Shown piece after piece: positions 57,613 through 64,000 of a stretch of DNA of 64,000 bases. The translations under genes were made by a program, and so were the position numbers. This stretch comes from Leuctra nigra (Eukaryota; Arthropoda; Insecta; Plecoptera; Leuctridae). Below the pieces are notes generated by a model. It worked only from the letters and a program-made list of their open reading frames with translations. It did not search any database and was not told the origin of the DNA. The number at the start of each line of letters is the position of its first letter. Position 1 is the stretch's first letter. Location of the stretch: assembly GCA_934045905.1 (NCBI GenBank), contig OW203771.1, forward strand, positions 4,898,001 through 4,962,000. Reading direction: 5' to 3'.

Positions 57613-58006
57613 TTAAAGACGGCTGGGTAGTGAGTTTGACCTTGAAGATTTTTTTTTATCGATTTTTATCAATATCTTTTACCAATGTAATTGTTAACAA
57701 ATTAAGGCTTTGTACGAGTATTCAGAACAGTTCCATGAAAATAATTCCATGGCTTGTAATGGTTTATTACATTTACTTTGTTCTACAGATGTTTAGTGCC
57801 CGAAAATTAGTAAAATTATGGCACTTAACATCTGTTGGACAAAATAAAGCTAATAACTTATTCCAAACTATGAAATTATTTCCATTGAACTGTTCTGAAT
57901 GCTCGTACAAAGCCCTATTTTGTTAACAATTACATTGGTAAAAGATATTGATAAAAATCGATTAAAAAAGCTCTTTAAGGCCACGCTCACTTCTCAGCCC
58001 TTTTAA
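57613..58006. mobile_element. TTAA-flanked foldback MITE, copy 2
   Basis: The same family as 42705-43098 and of almost the same length: AGACGGCTGGGTAGTGAGTT at the left, the inverse of AAAGGGCTGAGAAGTGAG at the right, TTAA at both edges. Confidence 0.85.
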
Positions 58007-58493
58007 TGTATGCATTGAAAGGTAAGTCTGATACGAAGCTATGTAATAAATTCACTATTTCAATTCATGTTCAATCTGTCAAGCTTTTTATTTTATTATG
58101 ATAACGACTTCCTTGATATAATCTGAATTGTAGAACTAGAATTAATGTATGTTGTCTGTAATCTACTATCTCGAGTATTACTGAACACAATGCAATGCGC
58201 CAGGAACTACTGCCGGTAATTCCCGAGTCCCAGCAGATAACACAGACAACAAGCTCGCTGCACAACTTGTGCTGACTTAGTTTCTATGGAGCGTTCGCAT
58301 TCAGTGCTTACTAAACCCTGCAGACCGCATAACTTCCGTGAGTAGAGGCAGAAGTTCAGGCGGGGAAATGTAGAAGCTACTTCATTTCATACACTACCAG
58401 ACAAATCTGCATCCAGAACTGAGGTAGTTATTAAAACAATTTGTCTTTACAAATTAATTTGTTTAAATAGTCATAACTGCATTGACATCATGA
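58007..58493. other. Spacer
   Basis: Nothing recognised. Confidence 0.4.
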
Positions 58494-58563
58494 AATATGA
58501 TTTTTACTGAATCCCTCAGTTAGGTGAATGTTAATAAATACCAACTGCAATGTGAAAAGATTT

Positions 58564-58635
58564 TCCTCGAGTGGGACTCGAACTCACGACCTTCCGATAT
58601 CTAGTCAGATGCTCTACCAGCTGAGCTATCGAGGC
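58564..58635 (-). tRNA. tRNA-like sequence (probably pseudogene)
   Basis: 72 nt, cloverleaf possible: GCCTCGA/TCGAGGA acceptor with a mismatch at the first pair, D stem GCTC/GAGC, anticodon stem TCTGA/TCGGA, loop CTAGATA (anticodon would be AGA), T arm with one mismatch. A box TAGCTCAGCTGG is perfect. An AGA anticodon would mean Ser, but there is no long variable arm, so a functional tRNA-Ser is unlikely. Confidence 0.5.
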
Positions 58636-58903
58636 AGTTCACAGTGCAGCGGCTGTGTTCCAATATAAGCTGCGTTAGCAACTTACCGATTTTGAAGATA
58701 GGGTCAGAAGACCGTGAATTTCATCCACGTTTGACAACTGACTAACTTCATTCGACTTGGTATTCTCATAAGCAGATGAGTGCGCATATGTATGAAATAT
58801 GATTTTTACTGAATCCCTCAGTTAGGTGAATGTTAATAAATACCAACTGCAATGTGAAAAGATTTTCACTGTGTATTGGAACACAGCCGCTGCACTGTGA
58901 ACT

Positions 58904-58975
58904 GCCTCGATAGCTCAGCTGGTAGAGCATCTGACTGGATATCGGAAGGTCGTGGGTTCGAGTCCCACTCGAGGA
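58904..58975 (+). tRNA. tRNA-like sequence (probably pseudogene)
   Basis: Partner of the unit at 58564. A box TAGCTCAGCTGG and B box GGTTCGAGTCC are both perfect; the T stem GTGGG/CCCAC is perfect. Anticodon loop CTGGATA (GGA). The short variable loop conflicts with a Ser identity; the same first-pair mismatch in the acceptor. More likely a tRNA-derived repeat head. Confidence 0.5.
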
Positions 58976-59015
58976 AAATCTTGTCACATTGCAGTTGGTA
59001 TTTATTAACATTGAC

Positions 59016-60715
59016 ATCAATTGAAATAAAATAAAATGTAAATTGAATTACAATTTATGAAAACATTTTTGTGTATCACTTTATTTTTTATTTATTGTAC
59101 ATCCACGAGTTAAAAGAGCATCTATATTTGCATTTCTTGATATCAATGGCTGGTATTTTCACTGACAAAGTGCACTTTGCATGTGGCGTTTTCATCCACC
59201 GTGTAATTCTAAAAAAATCAATGTAGCGAGTAATTAACGGAAATAATGCTGATAGCCGAAAACCAGTGCTTTTATGACACAGATTATAAGTTAATAAAAC
59301 TGCTTAAACAGCTCAATATGTGTTGGAAAGATGAAGAAAGAGCGGATTAATTGTGTAGGACATTGTGTCAGGTTCGCCAGGCATGAGAATAAATGTTTCT
59401 GCTCTTGTCTGTTCATTGGAATTTTCTGTAATTTTACATCTTGCTTTGAATGTATTGAAGCTCAAAGTAAAATCATCTTAAAAAGTAATAATTAATTTAG
59501 TAAAAAGTTTCAAAAGATAAAAGTGTACAAAGTAATATAACTTAACTTGGTATGGCAACAAGGTATACCTGCCGTCTTAATAAAGTGAGGATTGTATTTT
59601 GGGAATATAAACAGACGAATTTAATTTTTCTGTGTTTCTGTTGGTAAAACTGATTGGTTTCCTACAATGTAAAAGTAACGCCGGTCATTAAGTAAGAGAA
59701 TACTTCAATATAACTGAAATAGTCGACATCAGTCAAATAGGAATTGATAGAATTTGATTACTTTACAATATTCCAAAATTGTGCAAAGCTTCTGGCCTTC
59801 TGCTTTAAGATAAATCATTTAAATATTTTTAAGAAAAAATTTAAATGACAAATTTAACTTATTGCCGTTTGTTTTGGTTTTAAAATGTTGGTTGAAGAAA
59901 TCAGAGGACCTTCCGAAATCTCTCACTTATCAAGTGGCGCAATGAAATCACAATGGCGGTTGATTGGTGTTGGAATCGACGGGGGTATGTAAATGCGTGC
60001 GGAACGCGCCTGGGGCTGACTTTGACGCTCCGACTTCTAACTCTCTCCTCTCCTCTCTCCTCTCTCCTCCACTCCACGAGATGAGATTCATCTCTCATCA
60101 CATTCGCAAGGAGCTCGGCAAGCATTTACATTTCTCATTCCCATTCACTCTTAAAAATAATCACTCCACGTTTAAGAGGAAAGATCACTCTAGATAGCGA
60201 CATTTCTTATATTGTGGCCGTAACGTTGAAGAAATGCAACTGCATTAAATGCATTACCCGAATACAACAGTGTAACTCAAAAGCGCGAAAATGAGCATAC
60301 ACCCTTATACAATAATATTCTCCCTTTTGGACGATTCACAAACTATATTTATTTAAAATCTCAATATTTCAACTTTTGGAGTTGTTGACAGACTGTTGTT
60401 AAAACAAATATCCAACTATTTGTTGTTTGTATTTGGACGATTATCCAAATATATTTGTTTTTACATCTGTGAAAAACTCCAGAAGCTTAAGGTGAAATTT
60501 TGAGATTTTAAATAAATATAGTTTGTAAATTGACCAAAAGAGATAATATTATTGTAACTACATCCAAGCTAATTATCGAGGTACGTAATATTAAAATACA
60601 CCCTTATGTTTCTTATAGTACAGCTATTCTTACTCTAAGGCACATTATACTCATTATGTCAGTATGAAATTCATGAATTATTTCTATGTTCTATGTTTGA
60701 GATCCCAGGTCGGTA
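59016..60715. other. AT-rich DNA with a small GC-rich patch
   Basis: 59980-60080 is GC-richer with a CTCTCC-rich pyrimidine tract; neither strand gives a convincing exon. 60390-60490 has an imperfect inverted repeat around AAATATCCAACTATTTG. Nothing else. Confidence 0.4.
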
Positions 60716-60903
60716 TCATCAACAGAGCCAGGCTCCACTAGTGAGAATGTAATACAGTAGGAATGAGAGGAAACCCGGTAACGGCATGTAGCCTACTCCT
60801 GACGAAAGAATCCAAGCGAAGGACGGTGTGACATTCACAGCACGAGCCTCCACAACCCGCGCCGTCGAGAGACTGATGGAGGGAGGTCGTCACACTAACC
60901 CCC
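60716..60903 (-). mobile_element. 5S-derived SINE, 5'-truncated copy
   Basis: On the plus strand: CAACAGAGCCAGGCTCCACT, GAGGAAACCCGGTAACGGCA, CGCCGTCGAGAGACTGATGG. This is the reverse complement of the body of the element at 30005-30416 without its 5S head. Confidence 0.85.
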
Positions 60904-61697
60904 AACATATTCAGTACAAACTGAGGTTTCTTACTTTTATCTCATTAAGCAAGGTATGGTCAATGAATGTTACGGTAATACAAATAAAACATATAATTCT
61001 AAACTATTTTAAGTTGGTCTAATGGATCTATTCTAGTGAATGGGAACAGAGAACTTTTCTGTGTTATATAACATTTCAAATCTACTGCATTTCTGTAGTT
61101 GTTAACGTAATGGTCTCCATTGTTATTTATTTTCATCAGACTCAGAGCTATGTTCAATGTTTTATCTCTTCTATTTGACAGCTTGATTGAAATATTTCCC
61201 TACTGGCTATTGTACATGTGCGCAGAATTGTCGACATTCCATTTAATGTTTTGTAATTTGTTACTAATGAACAATACAAAAAATATCTCTAGAAATCCAT
61301 GAAAATATGTATTACCTTTCATATTCTACATAAAAATTTCATATCAGTTTTTGTTTTAAAAAATAGGTTTATTTCTCAGCACTATATTGCTCGACTAAAA
61401 TGAAATGACCATCCAGTAAAATATTTAATATTTCTGTACTCCGGCTTACCAGCATACCGACGATATGTATAGGTTTGTGTTACACTTTCATTAAGTAAAT
61501 TGTAAATAAAGCTAGGAATTCAGCATTCATTTTGACACTTTTTTGACATTATATCCTTTTTCTATTCGTTGTCTACTGTTCGGTTTAGGAGGCAGTGAGT
61601 TCAACTGAAATTTGAGCATAAGGTCCTTAAAGTACTTTCACCAAAAATCTTTGTTACAGACATTCTTAAATTTTCTTTATAATACCCTACAAACACA
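60904..61697. other. Intergenic or intronic DNA
   Basis: No feature supported. Confidence 0.4.
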
Positions 61698-62276
61698 CAG
61701 ACTTGGGTAAATTACTTTTAAAAAGTAATGAAATTACGTTACAAATTACATAGGTCAAAATGTAGTAAAATTACTATACCGTTACCGTTATTAAGAAGTA
61801 ATGAAATTACTTTACATTTCATGAAAAATAGTAACGAAATTACTTCGAAATTTTCCGTGATTTCCGAAATGTACACAACACAAAATAATAAAAATGGCGC
61901 CTATCCTACAACCAGCATGCAATGGGATTCTCATGTCATTTTATTGAAAATATCCATTTGACATTATTTTACACGACGATTCTAGGTGTTTATGATTAAA
62001 AAAAAACGTCCAAAAGAAAAATGTATATCAATTCAGGCGCAAATTCATCATACTCATCGTGAATTTAGTTCAACAACTTGAAAATGATGTACGAAAACAA
62101 CAGTGGGGGAGCGGCAATTTGTAACGCGTTACTAACCTCAAATTACTTAGAAAAAAGTAGTGAAATTACTCGGACGTTACTTCAAAAATTTTGTAATGAA
62201 ATTACTGGCTCGTTACCCAAAAAAGTAATTTCGTTACAGTAATGCGTTACTTTCGTTACGTTACTACCCAAGACTG
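61698..62276. mobile_element. hAT non-autonomous element with perfect 8-bp duplication
   Basis: Ends CAGACTTGGGTA and TACCCAAGACTG (10 to 11 of 12 paired). Flanked by CAAACACA on both sides (61690-61697, 62277-62284). The interior is built of many short GTAATGAAATTAC-type palindromic subrepeats, as in several insect hAT families. No transposase. Confidence 0.9.
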
Positions 62277-62284
62277 CAAACACA

Positions 62285-63227
62285 TCTACAAATATACAAA
62301 AACACTTGACTGGTTGACTGCGGTACACACTTGGCTTGTATTTTTTTTACATTGAGCTTTTTTTAAGGGTATGTGTATATTAGAACAATAAGTATAAAGT
62401 AATATGTTATATTGCATTCAGCAACTATCATACAGTTGCGTGCACAGAGCTGGCTTGCTTATCAACGCGTTGGTCGTAGCGTTGCGCTTCAGAAAACGCT
62501 GTCTTCACTTTCAACGTCCTCTCAGATTCATTGCTGCGCAGACAGCGGAGGCGATGGTTAACGAACCAGCCCAAGAAAATGTCTCCGAGGTAATTTCGAG
62601 CGCAATTTACCCAAATTGGTAATGGGGAAGAGGAAATTCTAGAAGGAAATTCGGTTAGCAACATTCGGGAAATGTTGTCTTTACGACGAAATATAATGTG
62701 AAAGAAAATTGTCTGGGGAATTTGGTCGGGTTTGAAAATCCCGCCCCGGGAAAGTTCTCGTGAAAAATAATATGAAATGATCCGAATGTAACATTGGACG
62801 AGTGATGCTTGGGTCATGAAGAACTTCATCAATATTAATTCCAGTCACAATTCTGCAGTTGGGTCGAATCAGTCTAGAAATTGCTGTCATGAAAGGAAAT
62901 TCTATAGCAAAAAGAAAACAGACACTTCAGCAATTTAATTCACGTAAGACCTTCATTAATTTTTTTTTATTTTCAAATATATGCATGTTCAAATAATTCT
63001 GATTTATTGAGATTCAAGTCGTTATTGGGACTTGACTTTAAACAAAAGTTTAACAAAAGTATCTTTTTAACTTATCTGCCCAGTCTCGATTCCAGGGGCT
63101 GGATTCGCGAAAAGTACTAACTGCTAATACGTATTATCTTAAGATTTAATACCAAAAATACCATGTTAAATGAAAGATAATACCAAATATAGTACGTATT
63201 AGGAGATAATACTTCTTGGTGAATCTA
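62285..63227. other. DNA with a divergent Helitron-like end
   Basis: 62448-62500 has GGCTTGCTTATCAACGCGTT followed by GGTCGTAGCGTTGCG, a divergent version of the family end. An imperfect inverted repeat around TAATACGTATTATC lies near 63125-63215 (GCTGGATTCGCGAAAAGTA versus TTGGTGAATCTAGCCCC). No gene. Confidence 0.45.
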
Positions 63228-63415
63228 GCCCCAGGAGTCCTTCATATGTTTTCGACAGACGTCCCTCAGTCAAGAGACAATCTGGAAGGGACTCGCGACA
63301 TTTATGCCATCGTTCTCATTTCACCATCACCATCATCATCTCCCTATCATCATCATCACCATCCGCCGCCATTAGTCTAGTTGCAGAATAGTGCAATGTT
63401 CGACACAAATAAAAT
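63228..63415 (+). mobile_element. 3' part of tRNA-derived SINE
   Basis: CATCATCATCTCCCTATCAT, CATTAGTCTAGTTGCAGAAT and AGTGCAATGTTCGACA match the SINE 3' half with several changes; A-rich tail. Confidence 0.7.
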
Positions 63416-64000
63416 AAATACATACATTTTTCCTCACTCGACTTGAACCATTGCATTATTTCCGCTTCAATTCAGCCATTATTTCAGTGTTACGGTTTCG
63501 TGCTTTCGCCTCACGTACGATCCAATCTTCGTTTAATTTCCTGTCGTTTGAACTTTCAATCGGACCAGCTGTTTGCTCGATATCATTAAACGTTCCCGTA
63601 TGTAGTAGTGTAATACAGTGTGAAATGATGCAGATAAAATCACCAGCTTTTCCATCGGGAGGTTTCAAGTGTTCGTATCTTTTAGAACGGTTTTTATGAA
63701 AAAGTCATCTTTGTTTCTCGAAAAGCCGACAAGCGTTTTTACTGGCGTGATGATGGAAGATGTTTTGATAGCTGAATCAAATCAGAGGCGTTCTTGATGA
63801 GAGGATTTGGAGGTTAAACGGCCCCAAAGAAAGCAATTCTATAGTAATCTGCTCTACTGTGAGGTACAAATAATGATGTGCAAAAGATTTCGAACCAGGA
63901 CTCGAACCCGAACCTCTGACTTATACCGGGTCGAAAGCTCAGTAAAAGGTGCAAGTAATGAGGAGCTAAATATCAAATCGAAGTGTTTAGAATCGAGTTG
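63416..64000. other. Right edge, with tRNA-like patch
   Basis: 63887-63945 read on minus has a B-box GGGTTCGAGTCC and an upstream GTCAGAGGTTC, probably a tRNA-derived SINE head cut by the window edge. Small frames at 63451-63699 are not supported as genes. Confidence 0.35.

Larger units (their letters stand above)
58494..59015. repeat. Foldback carrying two inverted tRNA-like units
   Basis: Order: block A (ACTGAATCCCTCAGTTAGGT to ACCAACTGCAATGTGAAAAG), tRNA-like on minus, block B (CACAGTGCAGCGGCTGTG); spacer; block A again in the same orientation; inverted block B; tRNA-like on plus; then inverted block A (CACATTGCAGTTGGTATTTA). Block A is therefore present three times. The open frame at 58766-59020 is the translated tRNA-like unit, not a gene. 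Confidence 0.8.

Noticed and set aside
58766..59020. 84-codon minus-strand frame including RTHDLPISSQMLYQLSYR
   Set aside because: This is the antisense translation of the tRNA-like unit, a common spurious prediction.
59980..60130. GC-richer patch as promoter or 5' exon of gene A
   Set aside because: Composition alone; no splice donor, initiator or coding frame could be supported.
62528..62610. Possible small plus-strand exon with acceptor TTGCTGCGCAG and a GAG|GTAATT donor
   Set aside because: Near a decayed transposon end, only about 50 nt, no partner exon and no homology recognised.

Overview
This window is nuclear DNA of an animal, most probably an insect. The evidence is long AT-rich introns with GT/AG splice sites, short GC-rich coding islands, tRNA-derived and 5S-derived SINEs, jockey/CR1-type LINE fragments, and many TIR elements with TTAA, TAA or 8-bp target duplications. 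A hemipteran is my guess from the style of the repeats; nothing here proves the order. There is no bacterial, phage or CRISPR content.

Layout. 1-3583 is a satellite of a 25-bp unit with higher-order structure. 4.1-8.4 kb holds Helitron2/Helentron-like elements, including a 2.1-kb copy whose near-identical twin lies inverted at 55.4-57.5 kb. 9.06-10.68 kb is a long minus-strand coding exon (gene B) containing nine proline-rich repeats of about 24 residues. A GC-rich stretch near 13.2-13.6 kb may be its 5' region. Between gene B and the next gene lies a 16-bp-periodic array of six perfect TGACGTCA palindromes (16398-16485).

Gene A runs on the minus strand from at least 54.1 kb down to its stop codon at 19.78 kb. 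I reconstructed seven exons from splice signals and reading phase: 54009-54094, 42255-42332, 30428-30690, 27509-27705, 22677-22796, 21742-21866 and 19777-20516. A 30-nt microexon candidate lies at 35247-35276. The last five exons join in perfect phase and encode about 480 residues of a Ser/Pro-rich, largely disordered protein with eight RRxS (PKA-like) motifs. I do not recognise the family. At least one exon is missing between 54.0 and 42.3 kb, and the 5' end lies outside the window or was not seen. The acceptor half of the 21742-21866 exon is present in four tandem copies, giving four competing 3' splice sites. Two transposable elements stop about 10-12 nt inside introns, next to gene A donors.

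The rest is mobile DNA: a damaged LINE (44.7-48.46 kb) with endonuclease and reverse transcriptase, three 5'-truncated LINE tails, full and partial tRNA-SINEs, a SINE with a complete 5S-like head, two hAT-type elements, one PIF/Harbinger-type MITE, TTAA-type MITEs, a perfect 154-bp-arm foldback (34408-34796), and a tRNA-like foldback (58494-59015). The remaining sequence is AT-rich intron or intergenic DNA in which I see nothing supportable.
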